A stretch of DNA of 64,000 nt, from positions 3,130,001 to 3,194,000 of the forward strand of contig JAUEDM010000003.1 of NCBI GenBank assembly GCA_033439685.1. The letters run 5' to 3'. Positions within the stretch are counted from its first letter, which is position 1. Every line of letters begins with the position of its first letter. Positions 54,363 through 64,000 of this stretch are shown here, one piece after another. The stretch is from Apodospora peruviana (taxonomy: Eukaryota > Ascomycota > Sordariomycetes > Sordariales > Lasiosphaeriaceae). Made by a program: the position numbers and the translations under genes. The notes under the pieces were generated by a model, which had not been told where the DNA came from, made no database searches, and worked only from the letters and a program-made list of their open reading frames with translations.

Positions 54363-55323
54363 AATGGTAACGCTTCCGTCTAGAGCGGGATGTTTAGCCT
54401 CCTGATCTCCGGAGTGAGAGGAAGGAGGAAAAAGAGAGGTGCAGTAACCAGGTTGGTGGGTATCGAGGTTGGAGTAAGAGAGTTAGGGTGCGGGTCTTGG
54501 AATAAGTGGGAATGTGCTACGAGAGATGGAAGGGTGTTGCGCGACTGCCAAAGTACGTGCAAGCTCGCAAAAGAATGGCCAGAGTCACACCTTTTCTGCT
54601 CGATTGACGCTGCTTGCTTTGGACGGCGAGTCAGATATCAAAAAATAAAGACATGAAAAGCTCACCTCCATTTGTATGGTGGTTTCAAGATGCCAGCCAG
54701 CCTTTTGCAGCGATTCCGCGATGTTGCACAAACAATCGATGTTCTCTGATGCTGTTGACCAATTAAGCGGTTGGTGGGACACAGGAAAAAGATTTTCTCT
54801 GGCCAGTCGAGTCGGAATGTGGCTTGGCAGATACCCGGACCGGCGGGACGAGTTTTGGGAAAAAGAAAAGAAAGAGTTGAGATCAGATCAAAAGACCCAG
54901 GGGTTGGTGGTTGTCGTTTCCCGATTTGGATGTAAGCAAACTTTGGGGTGAAAAGGAGAAGGGACAAAGGAGCAACTCAGACTTCCAAGTTATTAGACCA
55001 AACAACAGGAAGCTGCCCAGAATATTTAGCAGCTTGGACTCCTGCAGTAAAGCACTCACTAGGTACCTGACTTTCTTCGCACGAACAAGCTTGCTAGAAA
55101 CACCGAGAGCCTTGGGCTCGGTGACTGAGGCCCACTGCCTCAAATTCCCACCCCGTCCCATGAACAAAAATACAAAGTCACACATAGAGAAGCTGGCCAA
55201 TGGAACCTAGCTAGCTGCAGGTTGATATCGCTTATTTGACTTCAGTACTCCATACTGCCGTCAATTTCACCCGTCAGGGGGGTTCCAACAAGAACCTTTT
55301 TTTTTTTCGCCCAAGTCCGCACA
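54363..55323. other. Intergenic, Gfd2-like 5' side and Ku80 3' side
   Basis: About 960 bp. It carries TAGGTACCT at 55060-55068 and a T-tract of about 10-11 bases near 55300. No gene is recognised. Confidence 0.5.
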
Positions 55324-57770
55324 TCACGGTCTCGCAAACTAGATTTAACACAAATCAGCAAAACGTGTGACTAACAACCAATAGAAACTTCATCAGCGGA
55401 AGGTAGGTAGGTAGTACTCACAGCAGCAGCCTCCTCCACCGTAACGGTCGAAACCTCCGACTCCTCCGCCGTGACGAGCCCCAACTTGCCCGCAACAATG
55501 TGTCTGAACCACATCTCCCTTCGGTCCCCGCCCAGCTCACCTGTCAAAATGCTCTTCTTCAGTGCCCTCACAAACTTTTCGTACACAGCCGGCAGCTCCA
55601 GACTGATAAGCTCGTTGCGCATAACTCGGAGATTCTCGGCCGCCTGGGCATACTTGAGGTCGGCAAAACTGTCCGTAATGAGCTTGCGCACAATCTCGCC
55701 CATCTGTTTCGCCGCGCTCTCCACCGTCGCGTCGTCCTCGGCCGTCGCGAGAATTTGCCTGAACTCCGGGATCGCGTTTTCCGGAGAGATCGTCTTGGTC
55801 CGCCGGCTCTGTCCCAGGAGCGAATCGATGTCGAGCCCAGAGAGCGGTTTGGTTGTGTCTTTCCTGCCACGCTTACCTTGGGCTTTGGCAGGGACCTTCT
55901 TGACCTCGGCGGTCCCGATTAGTGAATGGATCTCCCGCTTGGCCTTCTTTAGTAGTGACTCGGGCGGTTGAGAAAAGCGGAGAAGGATCTCAGCGGGCAG
56001 CTCGACTGGTGCATCCGGTTGTACGGCCCGAGCGCGGATGGCTTGGTTCATGCGGTGGATTACGGGGTTATAGAGCTCGTCGATCGGGGCATACTCGGCA
56101 GGTTTGCTGGCCATCAGTTAGCTCTGGCTCAGTAAGAAAAAAGTTATTCTCTCACCCATACCCATAATCGTCTACACCAAAGCCGGAAAGGTCCATCGCG
56201 TCAACGTAGTCACTCATCGCCTCCTTCAGGTCGACCGAAGGGAGCAGCCGATGTTCCGTGAGCACGTTGCCCGTAACCGTCAACACCTTGTCCAAGGGAG
56301 GGAACTGGTAACTTCGTACGTCTTCCGCAAAAGGCAAGGGCACATCATAGAGACACTCAAAGCTATCCTCAATGCCAGGGTTCGGTTTGAGCAGGAGAAT
56401 CTGCGGCTGGGTGCCGTCCTTTTGCACATATCTAGCAACGGCGTACGACTCTACTTCATGGAGAGCATGGATGAGAGCCGACAGCGAAAGCTCGGCCTCC
56501 TCGTTTTGGCGTTGCGCAACGACAATGCCCGTCTCGCCCATATTGATGAACGGCTCGTACTGCACGTAAATAAACGTCAACATAATTCATACCAAAGACG
56601 TGAATTGGGGACCGAACACTTACACTGCTGAACGGAACGAACCCAATAATTGTGAAGCCTTTCGTCGTCTCCAGCTTGGTGACTGAGAAATCAGATTCAC
56701 TAATAGGGACCACGGTTCTGCCGTACTGGTAGCCCTTGGCAAGGCCGTCAAAGTCCACGTCTCGTTTCCCCCCGGGCGCGTCCGGGTCGTTGACCTTGTA
56801 GGAGCGGATATGCTTGACGCCCGAGAACTCGGTACCGCCCATGTGCACGTCATCGTCGTCATCGACAGTTTGCGTCGACTGGGAGGGCCCGGCGCCGCCA
56901 TGGTCGGGCTTGATGACCACAGTGGTGGCGGGGGGAGCCACCGCCCGCTTGGTCTTGAAGTAGCGCTCCACGTGAATGCTCAGAGCGCTCTCATATTTGC
57001 TTGGGTCTCCAAGAGTGAGTTGGCCATCGTAGGCCTTGAAAGGTCTCATGTGCTTGATCCGCGGGATGGAAAGCTCCTCGACCGCCTGGGCCATGGTACC
57101 AAACACTGCATTGTTACATTGGCTGACCAATTTCTCCAGGGCACTCTCGTTACGTTTCTTCTTGGCGGACTTGTCCTCCTCCTTGAAGCCATACTTGGCA
57201 TCGTCAAAATCAACGCCGCTGATGGTCGTTAGGAGCTTATACCGGATATCAGTCTACCACTCACAGGCTCACTCACATGATGACGAGCTCAACATTCGAC
57301 TCGTTGAGTTTACCAGCAACTTCATCAATCTCATCATCGTCAATTTCCGACTCTGCGTTGGTGACAAGGATGATTCTCCTGCTGTATTTGAGTTTCTTGG
57401 TGTAGACGTCGATCATGGTCAAGGCGACCACGACGGCCGAGATGGCGTCTGCGCCAGAGCTGCTCGACGGCTTTATCATGGACCGCAGTTCCATCAGAGA
57501 CGTCATGCTCATGGGGCCGATCTCCTGGAGAACGGATATATTATGGTAGCCATCATAACCCTCGCTCTCCTGCTGGTTGTTGGTGTCGTCGGTGTTCATG
57601 CCGATGACGCCGACCGTCCAGGTCTTGCGGCTGGCGGCAACGGTGGTGGATATCTTGTCCCACACGTAGCGCATGCTGAAGTCCAGATCCGATTCGACAC
57701 GACCATTGTGGCAGTCGGCCATGGACTCGCCGACGTCGACGATGTAAACGGTGGCTTCCTTGTCAGCCAT
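55324..57770 (-). CDS. KU80: ATP-dependent DNA helicase II subunit 2 (Ku80)
   Basis: Five proposed exons: 57770-57277, 57218-56624, 56559-56156, 56106-55422 and a tiny last one 55338-55324 (FARP and stop), giving about 730 residues, the usual fungal Ku80 size. Ku80 pairs with Ku70, rings broken DNA ends and starts non-homologous end joining; it also protects telomeres. The N-terminus is a von Willebrand A fold (ATVYIVDVGESMADCHNG through RRIILVTNAESEIDDDEIDE). The core has VFGTMAQAVEELSIPRIKHMRPFKAYDGQLTLGDP, then the beta-barrel region (YEPFINMGETGIVVAQRQNEEAELSLSALIHAL, LLLKPNP, DVPLPFAEDVR). The C-terminal arm runs from EYAPIDELYNPVIHRMNQAI. A vertebrate-like DNA-PKcs-binding tail is absent, as in fungi. 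Introns 1-4 restore frame. The third donor has two choices six bases apart, and the last exon is least certain. The gene is divergent from the TMEM205-like gene. Confidence 0.92.
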
Positions 57771-58252
57771 TATGTTTTGTTATTAGTTAGATGAGTGAAG
57801 GTGAGCAGGACATTCCCCAATACCTCCGGGTATTTATGACATTTCCCACTTCTGTTTTGAGGGAGGCTGGATTGATTGACTGTGCCTGCAAGTCGTCCGC
57901 AAATGAATCACCGGTCCAGGCAGCATCGCCGGATTGAGAGTCGGGTTGAGGCGCGTTGGCGCTACTAATTAATAAGGGTTAGGGCCTCGACGCGTGGGCA
58001 CCTGCTCTCGTGTCACAACACCTACCCAACCCCGGCTGCCCGGCACACACGCCAGACAGCGGTTGTGAGTTGCAGACGCCAAGCTCCCTACAGCTGCATA
58101 ATGATCGAATCCAATGACCTGTCACAACTCTGATTCCACCACCCGTCGTGTTGTTCTCTAGATGTTTGAATTTTGGAAGTGAACCCCCCCAAAACGACGA
58201 TACTCTATCCTCGGTTCTATTATCTATATCATACACCTCAAATTCATACACG
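57771..58252. promoter_or_regulatory. Divergent promoter region Ku80/TMEM205-like
   Basis: The start codons of the two genes are 482 bp apart in opposite directions, so the promoters share this space. No specific binding site is claimed. Confidence 0.5.
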
Positions 58253-58858
58253 ATGGCAGGTTCTAGCCTCCCTGTCCTCTCCCCCGGTCCCTACCACATC
58301 CTGAGTTACGGCACCCTCCTAGGCACAACCTTTTTCCACACCTTCGTAGGCGGAATCGTGTCATACCAGGTCCTCACGCGGCCGCAGTTCGCCGCGCTGA
58401 TGGCCAAGATCTTCCCCGTCTACTTCTCCATGCAGACCGCGCTACCTGTCGTCATCGCCTTGACCTACCCTGCTACCAGTTACCGTCCGGGTCTCTCCGG
58501 TGTGACAGGTGTTCTGGACAGCTCCAACCGATGGAGCGTGCTGGTTCCGCTGGCTGCCATTTTTGCGTCTGGACTCGCGAATCTCGCTGTCGTCGGCCCG
58601 GCCACGACAAAGTGCATGAATGAGAGGCGACTGCAGGGTAAGTTACCTGTAAGGTAGCAAGTAGAACTTTGGAAAGCTGACAGACCAAAAGAGAAAAAAG
58701 ATGGCAAGAAGAGCCACGATGCTCCTCCGCACTCGCAGGAGATGGCGGCCTTGAACAAGAAGTTCTCCACGCTCCATGGCGTCTCGTCACTGCTCAACTT
58801 GGGCACCTTTATCGCAACCGTCGCATATGGCTTTTCGCTAGCTGCTCGTCTGGATTAG
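58253..58858 (+). CDS. TMEM205-like membrane protein
   Basis: Two exons, 58253-58637 and 58692-58858, with a 54-bp intron (GTAAGT donor, GCTGACAG branch region, acceptor after CCAAAAG), give 183 residues. That acceptor was chosen because nearer AGs break the frame. Four hydrophobic helices are visible: ILSYGTLLGTTFFHTFVGGIV, ALMAKIFPVYFSMQTALPVVIAL, WSVLVPLAAIFASGLANLAVV and the C-terminal SSLLNLGTFIATVAYGFSLAA. The motifs GTTFFHTFVGG, FPVYF, VGPATTKCMNER and LNKKFSTLHGVSSLLNL are those of the TMEM205 family (DUF4149), conserved from fungi to human. Human TMEM205 is linked to vesicle traffic and cisplatin resistance; the fungal role is unknown. Probably in the ER, Golgi or plasma membrane. 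Confidence 0.87.
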
Positions 58859-59392
58859 GAGGTCAGCCAGCACAGCGGTCAACCTGTTGTTAAAGGTTAC
58901 GCGCGGAGGAAAAAGACCACCACTATTTTCTTGTAAATACGCTCGTATATAATGATGCCCGGACACTCAATCACTGGGTTTCAAACTACGCAAAAGCAGA
59001 AACTTCCCAAATAAACATTGTACATCTATCGCTCGCAAACATAAACCATTTCATTCTGCTTCGCTTCGCTGCTCGTGGTACTCTTTATCCACGAAATACA
59101 AGTCAGTACCATGGATTTTCCGCCATGTACTTATGTTTCTGAAAATTGGCAATTTCCATCCGTTACGAAGCCATATCTCGATATTTTCCCAATCCGCAAA
59201 TACCCGCCTCCAGTAACCAACCGATAGTCTGGCATGGTGGCCTGAAGGAAACAAAATGTCCCTTTTTTTGTGTGCGTGTCCCTCCACCAATTTTCCGCTG
59301 ATGAATATACAAAAAAGAAATGCAGTGGTATCTAGTGTGCTGAAATAGAGCCAAAGAAATAACACAAAAACTACAAATAATCACCAGTTAGT
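58859..59392. other. Convergent intergenic region, no gene recognised
   Basis: About 530 bp, AT-rich, between the TMEM205-like gene and the S/T/P-rich gene; no other feature is seen. Confidence 0.5.
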
Positions 59393-60190
59393 TCACCGAC
59401 ATCCCTGTTCACCGCATCCCGTATTCCCGAGTCCATTCATCTCCCGATGCGCGCTCAGTAACTCCATCTTGGCCTCGGCAAACTTCCTCGCCTGCGTATC
59501 CTTGTCGTCCACGGGCGCCTTCACCTCCCTCGCGTGCTTGACGTAGTGACCGACGGACCACTTCGGCGGCGGCCTTGCCAGCATTTCCTCGACTGTGGCT
59601 TCGCGCTCGGGCTTGGGAAACTCCCGGGACATGGTGTCGACCCGCACAGGGCCCGAGGGACGAGGGAGCCTGTGTGAGGCCGTGGCGTCGGCCGCTGGTG
59701 GTTGTTCTTGTTCTTGTTGCTGTGCTGGTGGTTTGGCGGCAGCAGCAGTAGCAGTTGTAGGTGAGGAAGAAGGAGAGTCTGCTGTTGATGAGGCGCAAGT
59801 GGAGACTGAATCTCTGTGGTCTCGGTGGTGGTGGTGGTGATGAGAGGAGAAGTAGCCGCCCGAATCTGCTGTGCCTGTACTACTGGCAATGGATTTGGGC
59901 GATGACTCGGCGGACTGGGTCTCGGTTGTTGGGACGACTAGCGGAGGAGGAATGTGATGAGGGGGCATCTTGTGTGTATTGCTGCTGGTTGTGGTGGTAG
60001 TACTGCCGTCGCCAGGCATATTGATCGATAAATCAGGTCTTGTCCTTCTGTTGTTTATGATTGTAGGTTCGTCTGCTGTTATGGTCGATGTGGATGGTGA
60101 TAGCGGTGAGGGAAAGGATGACGACCGAAATGGTGGAAATGAGAGAAGTGGTAAAGAGGAAGAGCCTGACTGACGCCGCCGGGGAGCCAT
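59393..60190 (-). CDS. Ser/Pro/Thr-rich protein with conserved C-terminus
   Basis: Single-exon frame; start taken at MAPRRRQSG, 11 codons inside the open frame, giving 265 residues. The first 190 residues are low complexity: Ser/Pro, a TTTTTSS run, a HHHHHHR stretch, Ala-rich and QQQEQEQ runs. The C-terminal 75 residues look ordered and conserved in kind: SREFPKPEREATVEEMLARP, then PPKWSVGHYVKHAREVKAPVDDKDTQARKFAEAKMELLSAHREM. A similar block (EEMLxRPPxKWSxGHYVKxxRE, then a charged helix) is recalled from unnamed filamentous-fungal proteins. No catalytic motif, signal peptide or membrane helix is seen. Function unknown. The ordered, charged end with a clean stop makes it likely to be a real gene. 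Confidence 0.65.
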   Translation of the reverse strand: MAPRRRQSGSSSLPLLSFPPFRSSSFPSPLSPSTSTITADEPTIINNRRTRPDLSINMPGDGSTTTTTSSNTHKMPPHHIPPPLVVPTTETQSAESSPKSIASSTGTADSGGYFSSHHHHHHRDHRDSVSTCASSTADSPSSSPTTATAAAAKPPAQQQEQEQPPAADATASHRLPRPSGPVRVDTMSREFPKPEREATVEEMLARPPPKWSVGHYVKHAREVKAPVDDKDTQARKFAEAKMELLSAHREMNGLGNTGCGEQGCR

Positions 60191-61718
60191 TTTTAAAAAG
60201 AACCCTTGGAGGTTCAGAGTCATCCACTCCTTGTTTTTTTCTTTTTGGTTGACTCTTTGCTATGCCCTAGCTTTTCAAATCCCCAAGGTACGCCCCTGAA
60301 CTCTTATTAATGCAGGCAAGACGACCGACAAAGCCGCCCGACCGGGCTAGTTGTAGATCAGATGGCGAGACCCACTTGTGCAGTCATAGATCAGACCCGA
60401 GAAGAAGGTTTGCTCCACTGCGTTACGGCAGGCGAGAACGGGCAAGGTAAGTGCCGGTGTGCATGTGGAGACCAGGTCGGTGATCAATGCAGTGTGGTCT
60501 CAATGTTCACCGTGCTTTGGGATGTTGTGGTGAAGCGTGAAAAGGGCTAGCGGTGGGTTGCCAAGGTTGATACTGATGGAGTTGAGGTCGTTGATCACTG
60601 AACCTGACTAAGGTTGCCGAAACGTCATTCTTTCAAGAAATATGAGATTCAGTCTCAAAGGGGATAAAATGGAGGCAGATGAGTTTATATGGCTATAACT
60701 CTTCCCTATCTTATGCTCAGCCTCCTCGTCACCACTGCTTCATGACTGAACTTAGTCCCTGTGCGACTACCCGGCTGACCCAAACCTATATGCTTTGGCC
60801 TGACCGCCTGCCTCCGTGGGCCGGCCACGATCGAGACCATATAAGCGTCATCTATGTAGGTAAACAACATTAGACAAGGCTGGAGACGCAGTTCTGAGAG
60901 CCAGCAAAATTCTGTCCCTTGTTGCACTCGAAAGCGTGTCTTGTCGGTATCACCGCTGGCTATGAAATATCTCAGTAAACTCGTATCGTGTACTCTAGGA
61001 CGGTTTAGGCATGTATGTTAGGGTAGGTACTAAAGGCAGGGAGTAGACTTAGACATCAAAGACTGCTTCTCGAACATCTTAAACAAGACTGTCATGCTTC
61101 AGACGAGGTCAGGTGCCACGGCCTGCTTTCAGAGACCCCACGTTTCACGACTTCAGTTGCCGCAGGTTGCCCATCACAGGCCACGGGAAAGTAATGGGAG
61201 GATTCTGCTGCACCCCACGTTTTGAAACATCCTCAGATCTCATTCCACGTGCCCATCCTTCGAAAGCGGTAATATTTGGGGTAATACTAGGCAGTTAAGT
61301 GGTGGCTTTCCAACGGGGCTGAAAGTATTCCTCCATGTATCAGAACGCCTTGCATAGGACTTCCCGCCGCAGCCAGCGTCATGTGCAACCCGCCAGGATT
61401 TGATCCGAGATTTCTGGTCCGTGGGAATTTGGGATCCTGCATAGACTTTGCAGTTCAACTGTTTTTTGGTTGCCCAAATGCTCGGGTTGTCAGAGTGTCA
61501 TTATTTCTATTTCTTCCAGTTTCGGCTGATATTTAACGCCTAGATCTCTTGGAAGCCATCCCCTGGACCACCTCCGCGCCGCACGCCAGGCATCCAAAAA
61601 GAGCCGGAAGCGGCATCCGCCCGGGCCACCCTGGCCACCCGTGCCGGGCCGACGGCCAGTCTCATGTTTGTATTCCAAGACTTCATAGAAAACTATTTTT
61701 GTCCTCTCCTAGTTGTCT
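60191..61718. other. Intergenic, no gene recognised
   Basis: About 1.5 kb between the S/T/P-rich gene and the DUF1295 gene. No conserved frame or RNA gene is recognised. Confidence 0.5.
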
Positions 61719-62980
61719 TCACTTTTGCTTCTTCTGTTCAAATTTCTTGGCCAGCTCACTCGTCCGGATAACCTTCGGCCCAGCAACAGATGGCTTGTAT
61801 GGTGAAAATGTCTTCGGGACAAACATGCCAACTTTGCTTTGATAATCACGATATCCGGGGTACTTCCCGGCGGTAATGGCCTCCGTCAACCAAGTTGACC
61901 CCTGGAAGAGCAGGACAAGGAAAGATGGCCCCACCGCAGTCCAGCTATAAAGAGACTTGGTCGCATAACAGGACCATTGGTAGAGGAAGAACCAAATCGA
62001 CTGTTCGGCGGCGAAATTGGGATGCCTGCTATACGCCCAGAGTCCGGACGAGACGAAGCCTTGCTGGACCTCAGCCTGCGTGTAGCCAGGGGCTACCTTA
62101 CCCGACTCTTGGAATTGTTTCTTTGCTGCGTGGAAATCTAAACCGTGGAGGGCAGCCGTGTTAGTCTTTGCAACGTAAAGGAAAGGAAGAAGAGGTAAGC
62201 TGTACCCCATTGCTTCTGGTCTGCAAACCATTCGGTGAGGATGAGGCCAAGCTCCACGGCAACATATGCCAAGTCAGCAGCCGTCAGCTCCGACTCGAAT
62301 TCCGTTGAAAGCAAGAGGGAGTAGGCCGGGGCTGCCAGAAGGAATAGCAAGATGCTCTGGATGAATGAGATGAAGGTCCAGTTGAAGACGTGAAACACAA
62401 ACTTGGGTACACGTTGGCGGATGAGCTCCCTATGACAGACATTAGCACATTGGTCTTTTCCACCAAAAACAGTCCAGCCCCAAAAACCCATACCATCTGT
62501 AGTCCTCGGAGCCAACATTGTAACCGCCTTTTCTCCAGTAGTTGAAAGTCAAACGAGTCTGAAGAGAGATTAATCAGTATCTCCGTTGGTAGCTGATAAG
62601 GTTTAAGGTACCTAACTCACACTCCACACGCTACTGAATAACAGAGCGGCATCGACGCGCTGGCTCGGTACACCAGCTAGACGGGCCCATGCGGTAAAAT
62701 GGCCGATATAAAGGGTGGGCAGCAGACTCCAGCAGCGATCAACCTGCGAATAGTTGCGGTTGACTTCGGCGATCACAAGGAACACAGCGCCAAGGAACAC
62801 TGATATGGCAAACCCGCTTACCAGCGGATTGGTTTCAACATAGAGCTTCAGCAGGCTCTCACGATTGGCAATGGCATGAACAAGCTTCTCCGGCAGTGCG
62901 TAGAGTTGAGGAAGAAATGGTTCGACCGTCTTGGACCAGTCGGCGCAGTCTTCCAGTGCGTGCAGAGTCGGAAGAGCCAT
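61719..62980 (-). CDS. DUF1295 membrane protein (steroid 5-alpha-reductase-like)
   Basis: Four exons, 62980-62621, 62558-62494, 62429-62206 and 62137-61719, give 355 residues. Frames are restored as VWS-TRLTFNYWRKGGYNVGSEDYRW, then ELIRQRVPKF, then ADQKQW-DFHAAKKQFQ. The protein has several membrane helices (GFAISVFLGAVFLVIAEV, TLYIGHFTAWARLAG, FISFIQSILLFLLAAPAYSLLL, LAYVAVELGLILTEW). Family signatures are NRNYSQVDRCWSLLPTLY, TFNYWRKGGY, EDYRW, FVSSGLWAYSRHPNFAAEQSIWF and a C-terminal GYRDYQSKVGMFVPK. These are typical of DUF1295 proteins, related to 3-oxo-5-alpha-steroid 4-dehydrogenases and sterol C14/C24 reductases that use NADPH. The substrate is unknown; an ER lipid or sterol is inferred. 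The end KKFEQKKQK is Lys-rich, consistent with ER retention. It is divergent from topoisomerase III. Confidence 0.9.
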
Positions 62981-63750
62981 GCTGCGCAAGACGGTGTTTG
63001 TCTGTCTGATTGTTGTGATTGAAGGCCTGAAGTTGAGATTGAATTTGAGCTCTCAAGATGAGATCAAAAACTCAAATGGAGATGTCAATGTCATGTAAAG
63101 AGCACCTGTAGACGGGTTTAGATGATCCCCAATGTGCGCGTCATAATCCGAACGCGGAAGGCATTTATTTGGAACACGAATGTCTGCAGAAGTTCAGATC
63201 GCTTTAACCGACCGATGGTTCCGCGATCGCCTTGTTATTGAGCTAGCTTCAGTCCAGTGGCGGAACAGCACTGTAATAACCCCTAACCCGTACACTTACG
63301 CGCCGCCGCGGCCTGATTGGAACGCGGTCGCACTGAGAGGTGGCACGCCACGAGTTATGCACCGGCAGCACCGCTAGGTAAATAGGTATGCATGAACTGG
63401 AGTGGACAAGATTTGGGCGTGCAAAAGGCGACCGGAACATCAACAAACATCAACAATACCAATTTCGGACGACATTTCGAAATTCACGACGGCAATGCTT
63501 AGAAACATCGGCTCGTGGCCTTGAACTGCTCACAACGTATCGATATGACTAGCTAAAAGAGAAACTTTCATTAAATCTTCACCGCCCGATCACCTCGAAC
63601 AAACCGAAAAGGAAAGGGCTCCTGTTCACGATATGAATTACTACGACGGACTGAGATTTCATTTCCTTTTTATCAACTTATCCTGTAGCCACAACACGTC
63701 TCAATCGCGTCAATCCCATAATATCATCCGCTCCACTCCGTGAGCTCGAC
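62981..63750. promoter_or_regulatory. Divergent promoter region DUF1295/TOP3
   Basis: About 770 bp between two oppositely directed start codons, holding both promoters. No individual motif is claimed. Confidence 0.5.
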
Positions 63751-64000
63751 ATGACGCGCGTTCTCTGCGTGGCCGAAAAACCGTCAATCGCAAAGGCAGT
63801 TGCCGGTCACCTTTCCGGTGGCAGCTATCAAGTTGTGTGTTTCCCACTCGTAGGCAATGCCATGTTATTTTGAGGACTAACACAACCTGTAGCGCAATAC
63901 GGGGGATACTTATGTAAAGAACTATGTCTTCGACTTCAACTTTGGTCCCCCCTGGGGCCCATCCTCCGTGACCATGACTTCAGTCAGGGGCCACTTGACG
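63751..64000 (+). CDS. TOP3: DNA topoisomerase III, N-terminal part (runs off window)
   Basis: Two exons are visible: 63751-63834 and 63893-64000, the second cut by the window edge. The N-terminus MTRVLCVAEKPSIAKAVAGH carries the Toprim motif of type IA topoisomerases (the Glu in VAEKPSIAKAVA binds the catalytic metal). It continues GNTYV-like as NTGDTYVKNYVFDFNFGPPW and GPSSVTMTSVRGHLT, matching eukaryotic Top3. The join is phase 0. With Sgs1/BLM and Rmi1, Top3 dissolves recombination intermediates. The 3' part, including the catalytic Tyr, lies outside this window. Confidence 0.92.

Noticed and set aside
1..64000. tRNA, rRNA, snRNA genes and CRISPR arrays
   Set aside because: No cloverleaf with A/B boxes, no rRNA segments and no regular direct-repeat/spacer arrays were found by reading; a covariance-model scan would be the decisive test for short RNAs.

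Overview
This window is nuclear DNA of a filamentous ascomycete (Pezizomycotina, probably Sordariomycetes). The evidence is many short spliceosomal introns (about 49-180 bp) with GTRNGT-type donors and CTRAY-type branch points, a fungal Zn2Cys6 regulator, a family 5 cutinase/acetylxylan esterase, a Bni4-type bud-neck scaffold, and mostly housekeeping genes with wide intergenic spaces. Species cannot be fixed from sequence alone. There is no operon logic. Genes sit singly on both strands, often as divergent (head-to-head) or convergent pairs. Exon borders below were placed by hand from splice consensus, reading-frame continuity and protein-family conservation.

Region by region. 0-6 kb: a small Cys-rich protein on the minus strand (191-529), a secreted CE5 esterase (2531-3477, +) and a convergent Zn2Cys6 transcription factor (4164-5636, -). 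6-11.4 kb: almost gene-free, ending in a long pyrimidine-rich leader of BNI4 (11424-14056, +). 14.9-16.6 kb: a dead pogo/Fot1-type DNA transposon with TA target duplication, imperfect terminal inverted repeats built from 17-bp units, frameshifts and an internal deletion of the catalytic core. 16.8-27.5 kb: DUS1 tRNA dihydrouridine synthase (+), CWC22 splicing factor (-), DPM2 (+) and a BCAS3-like WD40 protein (-). 27.5-31.6 kb: mostly empty apart from a two-exon NTF2/SnoaL-like protein. 31.6-34.5 kb: an ING-family PHD-finger chromatin protein (-). 35.7-36.6 kb: a bactofilin-like polymer-forming protein (-). 38.4-39.8 kb: a multi-pass membrane protein (-). 41.2-42.7 kb: a C2H2 zinc-finger protein (-). 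42.7-48.2 kb: a second gene desert.

48.2-64 kb is denser: a PAR32/DUF3602-like protein (+), an endonuclease/exonuclease/phosphatase pseudogene (-), PAM18/TIM14 (+), a Gfd2-like DEDDh nuclease (-), Ku80 (-), a TMEM205-like protein (+), an S/T/P-rich protein with a conserved C-terminus (-), a DUF1295 membrane reductase-like protein (-), and the first two exons of topoisomerase III running off the right edge (+).

No gene cluster or clearly novel multi-gene system was found. The most noteworthy items are the bactofilin-like beta-solenoid protein in a fungus, the structured dead pogo element, the triply frameshifted nuclease pseudogene, the in-frame stop followed by a hydrophobic tail in the first small gene, and two recurrent short motifs (TACGGAGTA and TAGGTACCTA) scattered mainly through intergenic DNA.
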